DNA of 60,681 nt from Planctomycetota bacterium. Its GTDB lineage: Bacteria; Planctomycetota; B15-G4. The stretch spans positions 1 through 60,681 of the forward strand of contig JAJDEO010000018.1 of the NCBI GenBank assembly GCA_029259745.1, written 5' to 3'. Of this stretch, positions 24,375-34,500 are shown in pieces. The translations under genes and the position numbers were made by a program. The notes under the pieces were generated by a model. The model was not told the DNA's origin, did not search any database, and worked only from the letters and a program-made list of their open reading frames with translations. The number at the start of each line of letters is the position of its first letter. Position 1 is the first letter of the stretch.

Positions 24375-25814
24375 ATGGACGATCCCGCCGACAACTACCG
24401 CTCGCCGCTCGCCTCACGCTATGCCAGCGAGGCCATGCGCCGCACGTTCTCCGACCGCCACCGCTTCGGACTCTGGCGCCGCCTCTGGCACGCGCTGGCC
24501 GTCTGCGAGAAAGACCTCGGGCTCGACATCACCGATGCCCAGGTCGCGCAGATCGCCGAGCATCTCGACGACGTCGATCTCGAGGCCGCGGGCGAGTACG
24601 AGCGCAAGCTGCGTCACGACGTCATGGCCCACGTCCACGCACTCGGCGACCAGGCGCCCGACGCCCGCGCCGTCCTGCATCTCGGCGCGACGAGCTGCTT
24701 CATCACCGACAACTCCGAGCTCATCCAGCAGCGCGACGCCCTCGACGTCCTGCGCCCGTACCTGCTCGCATCGATCCGCGCCCTCGCCGACTTCGCGCGC
24801 AAGCACAAGGACCTCCCGACGCTCGGCTACACGCACTTCCAACCCGCCCAGCCGACCACGGTTGGCAAGCGCGCCTGCCTGTGGCTGCAAGACTTCGTCT
24901 ACGACCTGCACCAACTCGACCGCGTGCGCAAAGACCTCGCCTTCCGCGGCGTGAAGGGGACGACCGGCACGCAGGCGAGTTTCCTCCAGCTCTTCGACGG
25001 CGACCACGACAAGGTGCGCAAGCTCGATCGCATGGTGACGGAGCGCATGGGCTTCGCGCGCTGTTGGACCGTCACCGGACAGACCTACACGCGCAAGAGC
25101 GACTTCACGGTGCTCGCGATGCTCGCGGGCATCGGCCAGAGCGCCGCGAAGATGGCCAACGACCTGCGCCTGCTCGCACACCTCAAGGAAGTCGAAGAGC
25201 CGTACGGAAAGTCGCAGATCGGTAGCTCGGCGATGCCCTACAAGCGCAACCCGATGCGCAGCGAACGCATGTGCGCCCTCGCGCGGTTCTTGCAGACGCT
25301 CGTCCTCAACCCGGCCGAGACGGCGAGCACCCAGTGGCTCGAGCGCACACTCGACGACTCGGCCAACCGACGGCTCGCGATCTCGGAGGCCTTCCTCGCT
25401 ACCGACGCGATTCTGCAGCTCGTGCTCGACGTCTCATCGGGTCTTGTCGTGCACCCGAAGGTCGTCGAGAAGCATCTGCGCGAAGAGCTGCCGTTCATGG
25501 CCAGCGAGTCGATCCTCATGGCGGCCGTCAAGGCGGGTGGCGACCGCCAGACGCTGCACGAGGCGATCCGCAAGCACAGCGTCGACGCCGGTGCGCGGGT
25601 CAAAGAGCACGGCGAGTCGAACGACATGCTCGACCGCATCGCAGCCGATCCGGCTTTCGCGGCCGTGGCGGGGCAGCTCGACGAGCTCATCGATCCGCGG
25701 CTGTTCGTCGGCCGCGCGCCGCAGCAGGTCGAAGAGTTCCTGGCCGAAGAGGTCGAGCCGCTGCTCGCCGACGTCGCCGGCCTGGAAGAGTTGCGCGGGG
25801 CCGTGACGGTTTAG
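24375..25814 (+). CDS. purB: Adenosylosuccinate lyase
   Basis: The 479-residue protein splits adenylosuccinate to AMP and SAICAR to AICAR, releasing fumarate. It belongs to the fumarase/aspartase superfamily, with signatures [27 protein letters not shown], the catalytic loop [15 protein letters not shown] (about 286-300) and the conserved HLGATS stretch near residue 100. The length matches the longer purB type found in eukaryotes and various bacteria. ATG 24375 is where similarity begins; the frame runs upstream without family similarity. It is followed by a stem-loop. Confidence 0.95.
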   Translation: MDDPADNYRSPLASRYASEAMRRTFSDRHRFGLWRRLWHALAVCEKDLGLDITDAQVAQIAEHLDDVDLEAAGEYERKLRHDVMAHVHALGDQAPDARAVLHLGATSCFITDNSELIQQRDALDVLRPYLLASIRALADFARKHKDLPTLGYTHFQPAQPTTVGKRACLWLQDFVYDLHQLDRVRKDLAFRGVKGTTGTQASFLQLFDGDHDKVRKLDRMVTERMGFARCWTVTGQTYTRKSDFTVLAMLAGIGQSAAKMANDLRLLAHLKEVEEPYGKSQIGSSAMPYKRNPMRSERMCALARFLQTLVLNPAETASTQWLERTLDDSANRRLAISEAFLATDAILQLVLDVSSGLVVHPKVVEKHLREELPFMASESILMAAVKAGGDRQTLHEAIRKHSVDAGARVKEHGESNDMLDRIAADPAFAAVAGQLDELIDPRLFVGRAPQQVEEFLAEEVEPLLADVAGLEELRGAVTV

Positions 25815-25823
25815 GTGTGCTGG

Positions 25824-25846
25824 CGCTCGTTGTGCTGGCGCGAGCG
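25824..25846 (+). terminator. Small hairpin after purB
   Basis: CGCTCG (25824-25829) pairs with CGAGCG (25841-25846) ten bases after the purB stop, with an 11-base loop. It is weak support for a terminator; no T-tract follows. Confidence 0.3.
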
Positions 25847-25937
25847 TCGGGCCTTGCCGGCAACCATACGGCGTTTGCGTGGTGACTCTCGCCTGACCGG
25901 CGGGGTCATCTCGTCGACACCCGGATGGAGCACCTCG

Positions 25938-26351
25938 ATGAACACCCACCAAGCCCTGTGTGTCGATGCGTCCGCCGACGCCGACCATTGGCTCGCCGAA
26001 GCTCGGCGCCTTTGCCGTGCGACGTGGATCCGCGTCGGCCGCCGCTACGCGCGTCGTCTCGCGCTTCAACACCTCGTGCGCAGCGCCGAAGACGACGTCA
26101 TCACGCTCGCCGCGCGCCGGCTCGTGCCCCAGGCGCGGCTCGTCCAGCGTCCGCTCGCGATGCCGCGGCTCGGTCGCGGTGCCCGCGCGTTCAACACGCT
26201 CGACGTCGTCGACCGTGCGATCCTGCGCGGCGTCACGCACGTCGACCCGCGTCCCGGACCGCGCGCCGAACACGCCGCGTCGGCGCTCCTGCGCCTCGTG
26301 CGCGAACATGCGCGACACCGAGAGCGGGTCCGCCATCGCGTCGCGTCGTAG
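25938..26351 (+). CDS. Hypothetical basic protein
   Basis: A 137-residue arginine-rich protein with helical pattern (for example WIRVGRRYARRLALQHLV, about 32-49) and no motif I recognise. Support comes from a GGAG seven bases before the ATG, GC-rich third positions, and the lack of a better frame. A long open frame on the other strand is judged antisense noise. It could be a small nucleic-acid-binding protein, which is a guess from charge alone. It is followed by a palindrome whose stem reads GCCTTGCC/GGCAAGGC (26351-26366). Confidence 0.55.
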   Translation: MNTHQALCVDASADADHWLAEARRLCRATWIRVGRRYARRLALQHLVRSAEDDVITLAARRLVPQARLVQRPLAMPRLGRGARAFNTLDVVDRAILRGVTHVDPRPGPRAEHAASALLRLVREHARHRERVRHRVAS

Positions 26352-26482
26352 CCTTGCCGGCAAGGCGAAGCGAGGTTGCGTCGCTTCAACGCTGCCCGGA
26401 AGGACTCAGTGGCGACCGCAGCAGATCGTCCGCGGGCTCGCGAACTGAAGCGAGCGCTGCGTGTCGGCGGCGCGGCATGGCG

Positions 26483-26519
26483 CGAGGGCGCCACCGCGTT
26501 CGTCGCGGTGACGCCCTCG
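26483..26519. terminator. Hairpin between convergent genes
   Basis: An eight-base-pair outer stem (26483-26490 with 26512-26519) and six-base-pair inner stem (26493-26498 with 26504-26509), with a two-by-two mismatch between them and a five-base loop. It lies between the hypothetical gene and the PDZ-protein gene, which converge. No T-tract. Confidence 0.65.
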
Positions 26520-26550
26520 TGGGTGTTGATGACGTGCGTCGGCCTGCGAC

Positions 26551-28299
26551 TCAGACGTCGCTGCCGGTGCTCTTCTTCAAGTCGTGATCCTCGTGGACAT
26601 CGACGTGCACGTCGACATCGGCGCCGTCATGACCGTGGGTCCACTCGTGCAGCGACGAGCCGTCGTGCATGTGGAGCTCGAGGCCTTCGATGTCACCGAG
26701 TTCATCGAGTGTCATCGTCTCGACGTTGCCGTCGCGATCGACGGTCACGTCGTCGCCATCGATGATGATCTTCAGCGTCGACGTCTTGATGTCTCCGGCG
26801 TCGGCGTGACCGCGCAGCAGACGATCGATCGTGCCGCTTGTCGAGTCCGTCTTGCCGAGGCGGATGACGTTCTTGTCCGCGCTCATGGCCTTCTCGATGA
26901 TGGCCTTGATGTCGCCTTCGATCTCGACATCGCCGTCGCCGCCGAAGATCCAGGAGTGACCGTTGCCGCTACCGATCTTCTTGATGATGGCCTCGATGTC
27001 GGCGTGTTCGTGGGGGCCGTCACCATCGTGCTTGAAGTGCAGAGCGCCGCTGTCGCCGCCCTTGCCCTTGCCGATGCGAATGACCTTCTTTGCACCCTTC
27101 TTGCCGTCGTCGCTCTCGATGATCCAGGCGTTGCCACCGTCGCCCTTGGCTTTCTCGATGATGGTCTCGACGTCGCCGTCGAGGTGGAGTCCATCGCCGT
27201 CATGCTTGAAGTGGAACGCGCCGCCTTGGCCGCCCGCCTTCTCGATGAGCGCTTTGATGTCGCCGTCGAACTCGATGTCTTCGCCGTCGCTCTTGAAGAG
27301 GAAGCGCTTGGCTTTGCCGTCGTCGCTCTTCCACTCGAAGACCTGGCCGTCGCCGAGCTTTTCGGTGTTGAACCGCAAGCCCTTGGGGAACGGCGCGTTC
27401 CCGTCGAACTCGAAGATTCCTTCGTCGGGCTGGAACCAGCGCATGCCTTGACCGTTTGGCTGCAGACCGAACGGACCGGCCGGACCACGCTGTCCGAGGC
27501 GTGCGCGCAGCTTCTGCGTCTCGCCCTCGCGCTTGATCTCGATCTTCACGAATTCGCCGGCCTTGCGCGACGAGATCGCGCTGACGACGTCGTCGGGATC
27601 GCTGACGCTTTTGCCGTCGATCGCAACGATGACATCGCCGTCGTCGATGCCGGCGTACCAGGCCGAGCTGGCCGGGACGATGCTCTCGACCGAGACGCCG
27701 CCGCTGTCGCTCTCGCCGAGCGTCACGCCGAGGAAACCGCCCTGGAAGCCCGCGGCCGAAGCGTCGGGCTTGCGTTCGAAGAAGTTGCCGCCCGCGCCGC
27801 CGCCGCGTCGGATCTCGAGTTTCGGTTCCGGCTTCGGCTTCGGCTTGGCCGTGGAGGCCGTCAGTCCGACGAGTCCTTCGCCGGGGCGGATCACCGTGAG
27901 GTTGACCTTGCCGCCCGCGGGCGTCTCGGCGAGTGCCGCCGCCACGTCGTCAGCCGACTCGATGCGCGCGCCGTTCACGCGGAAGATGACGTCACCGGAC
28001 TGAACGCCGGCGGCTTCGGCCAGGCTCTTCTCGATGACGCTGTCGACGGTGATTCCGTCGTCCGTGATGTCGATGTACACGCCCAGTCGCGGCGGGTCGT
28101 CGACCTGAAGCGACGCCAGAAGCGCCAGAGCGGGTGGCGCAGCGGTCGTGGCCACGCCATCGTCGAGCGTCGACTGGCAGGCCGTGGGAGCGCTCGCAGG
28201 GCAGGCGCTGCTGCACGCCGCGTCCTGGGCCGCGAGGCCCGAGGGTAGAGCAACCGCGGCAAGCGCCACGGCGAGGGACGAGATCGAGTGCACCTTCAT
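26551..28299 (-). CDS. Exported two-PDZ protein with repeated C-terminal region
   Basis: The 582-residue protein starts with a cleavable signal (LAVALAAVALPSGLAAQD). Two PDZ domains follow, at about 71-160 (RLGVYIDI, GVQSGDVIFRVNG) and about 195-280 (FLGVTLGE, GIDDGDVIVAIDG). There is no trypsin-like protease domain, so it is not a DegP protein. Beyond about 330 the chain is charged and Asp/Gly/Lys/His-rich, with four copies of a short unit ending G-D-I/V-x-x-I-I-E-K-A (about 344-355, 372-384, 431-442 and 459-471). It ends in a His/Asp-rich tail. It is probably a periplasmic adaptor, and metal binding by the tail is possible. ATG 28299 follows AGGAGAA. Confidence 0.85.
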   Translation of the reverse strand: MKVHSISSLAVALAAVALPSGLAAQDAACSSACPASAPTACQSTLDDGVATTAAPPALALLASLQVDDPPRLGVYIDITDDGITVDSVIEKSLAEAAGVQSGDVIFRVNGARIESADDVAAALAETPAGGKVNLTVIRPGEGLVGLTASTAKPKPKPEPKLEIRRGGGAGGNFFERKPDASAAGFQGGFLGVTLGESDSGGVSVESIVPASSAWYAGIDDGDVIVAIDGKSVSDPDDVVSAISSRKAGEFVKIEIKREGETQKLRARLGQRGPAGPFGLQPNGQGMRWFQPDEGIFEFDGNAPFPKGLRFNTEKLGDGQVFEWKSDDGKAKRFLFKSDGEDIEFDGDIKALIEKAGGQGGAFHFKHDGDGLHLDGDVETIIEKAKGDGGNAWIIESDDGKKGAKKVIRIGKGKGGDSGALHFKHDGDGPHEHADIEAIIKKIGSGNGHSWIFGGDGDVEIEGDIKAIIEKAMSADKNVIRLGKTDSTSGTIDRLLRGHADAGDIKTSTLKIIIDGDDVTVDRDGNVETMTLDELGDIEGLELHMHDGSSLHEWTHGHDGADVDVHVDVHEDHDLKKSTGSDV

Positions 28300-28393
28300 C
28301 GGTATTCTCCTGGGGCCGTACGAAATGGCGGTCAGGCCCAGCACGTAGATCGACCGGAGCCTGTTGGACAAACCCTCACAACAAGGACACGAC

Positions 28394-29059
28394 GTGATCC
28401 TCGGCACAGGATGCCTCGGCGATTTGGCCCTCGATGGTGATGCGATTCGCGCCGCTCTGGCAGCCGTGAGGCTTGATCAGGTGCTGCTCGTGGCCGCTCC
28501 TGGGACGCAGGCGCGTTCGCTCTCGGGATTGTCGGCGCCGGCGGTACGTGTGGGCTGGGACGACGTGAACCATGGCGTCTCCGTGGCAGCGGCGGCAGGC
28601 TCGAGAACCCTCGTTGTGTCCCTACCCGACGACGCCGACCTCGACGACGCCTGTCGCGGGATCCACAGCCTGTCGCGCTCGACGCCGGGATTGACGATCG
28701 CGGTCCTGACGCCGTCCACCGGACCGCTTGCCGTTCCGCGTACGCTGCGGCTCCTCTTCGAGGACCTCGCGGCACTCGAGGTCCGCTACTGGCACCGTCC
28801 GTCGCTGGCCTTCCTCGCCGGCGAGGCACCGGTCGAGACCTGGCTCGACGAACTCTCGCGTTGGCTGTCGGGAATCTCGCTCGACGACGTGGCGGACGGT
28901 GAGGCGGGTTTGCCGCCGGGCCTTGGTCAGCTCGACCTGCGCCAGCTCGCCGCGCTCAGCGCCCGCGCGATCCCCGTGGCGCTCGACGTCGACCCCATTC
29001 CCGACGTCGCCCTCCTTCGCATGACGATCGACACTCTCATCACGGCCGGCTTTTCATGA
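28394..29059 (+). CDS. Hypothetical protein coupled to thiD
   Basis: The 221-residue protein has alternating beta-strand and helix patterns (VLLVAAPGT, TLVVSLPDDADL, TIAVLTPSTGP) suggestive of an alpha/beta barrel or Rossmann-type fold, but I recognise no motif. GTG 28394 is chosen because AAGGA lies six bases upstream; a TTG at 28364 is an alternative. Its last codons overlap the thiD ATG (ATGA), so the two are co-translated. A link to thiamine or pyrimidine metabolism is suggested only by this position. It is divergent from the PDZ-protein gene with about 95 bases between starts. Confidence 0.6.
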   Translation: MILGTGCLGDLALDGDAIRAALAAVRLDQVLLVAAPGTQARSLSGLSAPAVRVGWDDVNHGVSVAAAAGSRTLVVSLPDDADLDDACRGIHSLSRSTPGLTIAVLTPSTGPLAVPRTLRLLFEDLAALEVRYWHRPSLAFLAGEAPVETWLDELSRWLSGISLDDVADGEAGLPPGLGQLDLRQLAALSARAIPVALDVDPIPDVALLRMTIDTLITAGFS

Positions 29060-29874
29060 CCGACTCACGCCCACGGCGTCCACCCATTCCGCTCTCCATC
29101 GCCGGTTCCGACCCGAGTGGAGGAGCGGGGCTCCAGGCTGACATGAAGACCTTCCTGCGCTTCGGCCTCTCGGGCGCCGGGGTGCCGACGGCGCTGACGA
29201 TCCAGTCGCCGGCTGGCGTGCGCGATGTCGAGCCGATCGACGCCAAGCTCGTGCGTCGTCAGCTCGCGACGTTGCTCGAGGACGTGCGCCCGGCCGCCGT
29301 GAAGATCGGCCTGCTGCCGAACGCCGAGGTCGTGCGCGTCGTCGCGCGCGTGCTCGGTCCGCTCGCGCGACGCGGGATCCCGATCATCATCGACCCCGTG
29401 CTCGCGTCGAGTTCGGGGAGACGCTTCCTGCCCGTCGACGACGTCCAGACGTTCATGCGTCTGCTCGTGCCGCTGGCAACGCTGCTCACACCCAACCTCG
29501 ACGAGGCCGCCGAGCTCACGGGTGTCGAGGTCGACGAGGCGAAGAACAACCTCGAGGACGTCGTGCGCACGTTGCTGCGCAAGGGGGCGCACAACGTCGT
29601 CGTGAAGGGCGGGCACATGCGTGGCGCCGAAGCCGTCGACGTGCTCGGCACGCCCGACGAAATCATCATGTTCTCGGCACCGCGCGTGAAGCGCCGCCGC
29701 CAGGTCCAAGGAACGGGTTGCATGTTCTCGTCCGCGATCGCAGCCTCGATGGCGCTGGGCGCATCGCTCGAAGACTCCATCGGTCGCGCCAAGCAACTCG
29801 TCACGCAGGCCATCGAAGACGCCCGCCAGGTCGGACGCGGCGCCCGCCAACTCGACTTCCTCGCCGAGATGTGA
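29056..29874 (+). CDS. thiD: Hydroxymethylpyrimidine/phosphomethylpyrimidine kinase
   Basis: The 272-residue ribokinase-fold enzyme phosphorylates hydroxymethylpyrimidine in thiamine synthesis and salvage. Signatures are AGSDPSGGAGLQADMKTF near the N-terminus, VKIGLLPNAEVV, DPVLASSSGRRFL, LTPNLDEAAELTG and, at the anion hole, QGTGCMFSSAIAA with its cysteine. Length is typical. Other thi genes are absent here. The ATG overlaps the preceding stop. No TPP riboswitch was recognised upstream. Confidence 0.95.
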   Translation: MTDSRPRRPPIPLSIAGSDPSGGAGLQADMKTFLRFGLSGAGVPTALTIQSPAGVRDVEPIDAKLVRRQLATLLEDVRPAAVKIGLLPNAEVVRVVARVLGPLARRGIPIIIDPVLASSSGRRFLPVDDVQTFMRLLVPLATLLTPNLDEAAELTGVEVDEAKNNLEDVVRTLLRKGAHNVVVKGGHMRGAEAVDVLGTPDEIIMFSAPRVKRRRQVQGTGCMFSSAIAASMALGASLEDSIGRAKQLVTQAIEDARQVGRGARQLDFLAEM

Positions 29875-30154
29875 GTGGCGCGTCCTGTTCGTCGGCATGC
29901 ATTGATCGGCGTGTCGACGAAGGGCGGCGATGTGTCGCAGCTCGACGCGGGAGCGGTTCTTTGGTCGGCGTCAGCTTGCTCGACCACCTCGACGTCCTCA
30001 CGACCGCGAGCGCCGGTGCGCGTTTCGCCCATGCGCCTCCTGCACCTCCCGGCCACCGGAAGCGCCGCCGTGCTGTCTCACGTCCGAGCCTCGCTCACAC
30101 CCGTCGCCGGCGGGACCCGCGCGCAGCGCCGGGGAGTGTCGGGGACCGGCCCGG

Positions 30155-31351
30155 CTATCCGTCGCGGAGTCGGCCGAACCAGGTGCTGAGCAGCTCCGTC
30201 GTGCCTTCGAGGTCGGCGTAGAGCAGCCCGCAGTGGCCGCCGCCAGAGAGGCGGAGCGTGCCGACGAGCGGGTTGTCGCGGGCCAGCTCGGTGGCGTCGT
30301 CGAGATGGCTGATCGAGACGAGCGGGTCGTCGGCGGAGTGCACGAGCAGCGTCGGGACGGCGAGTTTGTCGAGGACCCCGGGCTGGGTGGAGCGGGCCTC
30401 GCCGAGGAAGCTGCCCACGAGCGGCGGAGTATCGGGGTAGGCCGGGAGGACAACTTCGCGTATATAGCCCGCAAACGACTCGGAAGCCGTCGGGTTTGAC
30501 GACTGCTGCCGTCCTCGGAGTCGGAGTTGTCGACGCACCACGGCCGAGATCTGGCCGGCGATGCGGCGCTGGAGGAAGGAGCTACCGCGGGGCAGCTCGG
30601 ACGGGTCGTCGAGATGTCCGACGGCGCGCGTGGTGTTCAGTGGCGCTCCGACGGACAGCACGCCACCGCGCAGGACCTCCTCTTCGCCGGCCAGCGTCGC
30701 CTCGTGCGCGGCCCGCACGGCGCACTGCCCGCCATACGAGAGGCCCAGGATCCCGACGGACACACTCTCCTGGCGCGTGAGCATCTTCGCGGCCGCGAGC
30801 AGGTCGCGTCCCTCGTAGAGACCCATCGACGGCGGGGGGCCGACGCCGAGCCGCTGTCCATGCCCGCGCATGTCGAGCGCCAAGACGTGGAAGCCCCAGC
30901 GCCGCAGCCCCTCGGACAGTTCGACCACGTAGCGCGCGGTGTGGCTGTCGAACATCCCGTGCACGACCATCACGATCGGCGCGCCCGGGGCCCCGGTGGA
31001 GCGTCGCCCGGTCAGGACGACGTCGTCGCCGATGGGGAGCTCGACGGGCTGAAAGGCCGGGTAGTCGGCGAAGGTCGGCGTGCGTCCTGCGAGTTCGGGG
31101 TTCTGGTCGGCCTCCGAGCGGATGAGGTCGCGCGCGCCCATGCCCCAGATGAGACGGAATCCGTCGAGGCTGCCCCCGGGTGTCCCGGCCTTCGGGAAGC
31201 GCGTCGCCAAGGCCTCCTCGATCACGGCGGCGCCGCGTCCGGCGAGGTCGGGGATCCCGCTCGGGTCGACGAGTTCGGGCCACTCCGCGGCGAGCGGATC
31301 GGACAGTTTCGGTGCAGCAAGACTCGCGAACCACGTCAGCATGACGCGCAA
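30155..31351 (-). CDS. Alpha/beta-hydrolase-fold esterase or lipase-like protein
   Basis: The 398-residue protein has an alpha/beta-hydrolase domain from about residue 105: VVHGMFDSHTARYV (oxyanion region), LDMRGHGQRLG, the nucleophile elbow GLSYGGQ, the acid in LVHSADDPLV and a C-terminal GGGHCGL histidine. This completes a Ser-Asp-His triad. A helical N-terminal part of about 100 residues carries no clear signal peptide. Substrate is unknown; an esterase or lipase-like role is inferred. It is on the opposite strand to the tRNA-Gly gene, whose promoter region it faces. MLTWF (31342) is an alternative start. Confidence 0.87.
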   Translation of the reverse strand: MRVMLTWFASLAAPKLSDPLAAEWPELVDPSGIPDLAGRGAAVIEEALATRFPKAGTPGGSLDGFRLIWGMGARDLIRSEADQNPELAGRTPTFADYPAFQPVELPIGDDVVLTGRRSTGAPGAPIVMVVHGMFDSHTARYVVELSEGLRRWGFHVLALDMRGHGQRLGVGPPPSMGLYEGRDLLAAAKMLTRQESVSVGILGLSYGGQCAVRAAHEATLAGEEEVLRGGVLSVGAPLNTTRAVGHLDDPSELPRGSSFLQRRIAGQISAVVRRQLRLRGRQQSSNPTASESFAGYIREVVLPAYPDTPPLVGSFLGEARSTQPGVLDKLAVPTLLVHSADDPLVSISHLDDATELARDNPLVGTLRLSGGGHCGLLYADLEGTTELLSTWFGRLRDG

Positions 31352-31399
31352 TGTAGCAGTCGCGGGCCTGGAACGGTTCGTTGCTTCGCGACCTGATCC

Positions 31400-31429
31400 T
31401 TGACGGACCCGGGCGCTGGCGTGTATCTC
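31400..31429 (+). promoter_or_regulatory. Probable promoter for tRNA-Gly
   Basis: TTGACG (31400-31405) and TATCTC (31424-31429) are separated by 18 bases and lie about 17 bases before the tRNA 5' end. The spacing and position fit a sigma70-type promoter. Confidence 0.5.
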
Positions 31430-31446
31430 ATGCGTTCCCCAAGCGA

Positions 31447-31521
31447 GCGGGTGTAGCTCAGGGGTAGAGCATCACGTTGCCAACGTGATTGTCGACGGTT
31501 CGAATCCGTTCACCCGCTCCA
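31447..31521 (+). tRNA. tRNA-Gly (anticodon GCC)
   Basis: The sequence folds as a complete cloverleaf: a seven-base-pair acceptor stem (31447-31453 with 31511-31517), discriminator T and an encoded CCA at 31519-31521. The anticodon stem-loop has GCC at 31479-31481 in a TTGCCAA loop, and the T arm contains GGTTCGAATCC. A short D arm is also present. GCC reads glycine codons GGC and GGT. The kinase gene begins 64 bases downstream. Confidence 0.95.
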
Positions 31522-31585
31522 TTTTCCTCCGTGCGCCGCTGGCCCCTGCCGAGCCGCACGTCGAGCCGCCTCCGAGCGAGCTGCC

Positions 31586-34500
31586 GTGGACGACCCGATC
31601 GAAGCTCGGCTGGTCCACGAGGCGCTGCATCGCCTCGCCGAAGACGCGCGCAGCGGTCAGCTCGGGTCTGTCGACGATTACGTGGCCGCCTTCCCGGCGA
31701 TCGCCGAGCGAGTGCGTGCCGAGTACGCCGATTTGATGTCCGATCGGGCCTCCGGTTCGGCGGGGGACGAGGCCGGCGCGGTGCCGATCGACGGCACGTG
31801 CGTGGGGCCGTATCGCATCCAGCGCGAGCTGGGGCGCGGCGGGCAGGGCGTGGTGTACCTCGCCGAGGACGTGCGTCACGGGCGGCGCGTGGCGTTGAAG
31901 GTGCTCCCGACGCCGCTCGGGCTGCAGTCGGCCCGCGTGCGCCGCGAGATCGATGCCATCGCGCGCCTCGACCACCCCGGCCTGTGCGTCGTCTACGACG
32001 CGGGCGAGGCCGACGGACGCGCGTATGTCGCGATGCGCCATGTCCAGGGCGAGGCGCTCGACGTGCGCGTGCGCGAGTGGAGCGCGGTGGGCAAATCGGG
32101 TGTGGCGAGCGGGTCGCGCGGGCGGTCGGACGTGGTCGAGCGAGTGGAGCTGATCGAGAAGGTCGCGCGCGCGCTGCACGCCGCGCACGAGGTGGGCGTC
32201 ACGCACCGCGACGTCAAGCCCGCCAACATCCTCGTGCGCGACGACGGCGATCCCGTCCTGCTCGACTTCGGCCTCGCGCGGCTCGACGACAGCGAACCGA
32301 ACCTCACGCGCAGCGGCGAGCTCGTCGGGACCCTGCCGTACATGGCGCCCGAGCGCCTCGCCGGTGGGGCGGGCGACACACCGGTCGGCGACGTCTGGTC
32401 GCTCGGAGTGACGTTGTACGAGGTCCTCGCGGCGAAGCGGCCCTTCGAAGGCCCGACGCTCGACGCCGTGGCGCGCCGCATCGAGCGCGACGAACCGACG
32501 GACCTGCGGCGCCTCGCGGCCGCGGTGCCGCGCGACCTCGCGGTCATCGTCGCGACGGCGTTGAGCAAGGATCCCTTCCGTCGCTATCCCACGGCGGCCG
32601 CCTTCGCCGACGACCTCGAGCGTTGGCGTGCAGGTCGACCGATCGACGCGCGTCCCGTCGGGCCGCTCGGACGTGTCGTGCGCTGGGCGCGCCGCAATCC
32701 CGCGGCGGCCGCGCTCGGCGTCGTGCTTGTTGTGGCGCTGATCGCGGCGCTGCTCGCAGCCAACCGGCTCTCCGACCTCGCCGAGCGCGAGAGCCGCGCG
32801 AACGAACTCGCCCAGCAGCGTCTCGAGAGCGAAGGCCGCGCGCGACAGCTCGCGCAGGCGATGCTCACGCGCGGGTCGTTCGACCAGGCCCGCCTGGAGC
32901 TGCGTGCGGGCCATGGGCCGCGGGCCGCCGAACTCGCAGATCGCGCGACGTCGACCTGGACGCTGCTCGGCGAGCGCAGCGATGACGGCAACGACTCCGA
33001 CCTCGATGTCGCGTTCGAGAACTTGCCCACGCCGGCCGAGATGCGCGGGCTCCACGCCGAACTTGCAGGCGTGATCGACATCCGGCCGCTGCATGTCGTG
33101 CAGCGCAGCACGTTCAGCTCGGGCGCGCTGTCGGCCGACGCGAGCGTGCTCGTGCAGGGCTGGATCAACGCCGACATGTCGTCCTACGGCCTGCGCACCG
33201 TCGACGTGGCGAGCGGCGAGGAGCTCGCGCGTCTGACCGACTACGACCTCATGTCGACGCGCTTCGCGCTCGCCGTCACGAACGACGGCAACTGGTGCGT
33301 CGCGCCGCGGCGTGACCTCTCGGCGCTCGGCCTGTGGTCGTTGCGGACGGGGCGCTGCGAAGCGTGGCTCGACGTGCCGACCGAAGTCGTCGACCTCGAG
33401 CAAGGTGGGTCATGGAAGCTTGCGTTCGCCGACGATGGAACCGCGGTCGTCGGCGTGTTGACGTCGCAGCAGGGGCGTGACGCGGTCGTCGTCTGGCGCC
33501 ATGGCATCGCGTCGGAGATCTGGCGCGATCCTGCGCGCAGCCGGTTGCCTTACGCGCCGGCGGATTCGCTGACGCTTCCGACGATTGCACCTGAGTCCGT
33601 CGATCTCGCTGCCATCGACTCTGATGCCTGGTTCGCGCTGACGCCCGATCGTCAGGAGATCTTCACGCCGGGAGCGGTGGGCACGGTCACGCGTCGCAAC
33701 CTCGTGACGGGCCACGTGGAAAGCTGGAACGTGCCGAACGACATAACCATCGGAGCGCATGTGCCAGGGCTCGACGCGCTCCTCGTGGCGTCGCCGAGCG
33801 GCCGCGTGTCGCTCGTCACTGCCGGGCGCACGCTGACCGAGTTCAACCTCGGCATCGGGCTGCGGCGCGTACTCGGCGTCCACCCCGAACGGCCCATCGT
33901 CGCCGTCGTCGACACCGATCTCGCGCTGCGCCTCGTGCACCTGCACACGGGCGAGCAGCTCGCGCGCGTCGGTTCCGCGCTCGAGGAGACGCAGAACGTC
34001 GACGAGCTGCGCTTCACGCCCGAGGGCGCACAGCTCGTGAGTCATCCGAGCCGCGGTGCGACGACAGTCTGGTCGCTCGATCTCGAGCGCGGATGGCGTG
34101 GCACGCCGCTCGCTCGCCCGGCGGTGGGCGCGCTGTCGTGGGCATGGAGTGCGAGCGGGACGGAGGTCGCCGAGATTCACGACGGAGTCGCGATCGCGCG
34201 GGCGGTCGACGGAGCGGCGACGCGGCTCGACGAGGCGCTCTGGACAACCGTCGATGCCTCCGACGGCGCGTGGGTGTTGACGGACGCCGAGGCCGGGCGC
34301 GCCGCGCGGGTTGCCTGGCCGCGCGACGACACGCCGACGCTCAGCGTTCACATCGGCGACGAGCGCGAGCTGATCGCCGCGGTTGCGCTGACGAACGGCC
34401 TGCGCGTCTTCGCTCGTGCGAGCGGCGGCGTCTTCGTCGGCGACGCGACCGTCGACGACCCGACGCTGCACTGGCATGCGCTCGAGACGCCCGACGCCTG

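Noticed and set aside
25434..26363. 309-codon frame antisense to the end of purB and the hypothetical gene at 25938
   Set aside because: It overlaps purB's catalytic C-terminal half in antisense and shows no domain; the plus-strand frame has a ribosome site.
25854..26366. Recurring TTGCCGGCAA palindrome as a possible repetitive element
   Set aside because: It occurs only a few times, in short stems near gene ends; ten-base GC-rich palindromes are expected by chance in this composition.
26584..28248. 554-codon open frame opposite the PDZ-protein gene
   Set aside because: It mirrors the two PDZ domains and the repeated tail; valine/alanine/aspartate-rich shadow sequence.
31472..33403. 643-codon open frame antisense to the kinase and overlapping the tRNA
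   Set aside because: It crosses the tRNA gene and opposes all kinase motifs; the pattern is that of GC-skew shadow frames.
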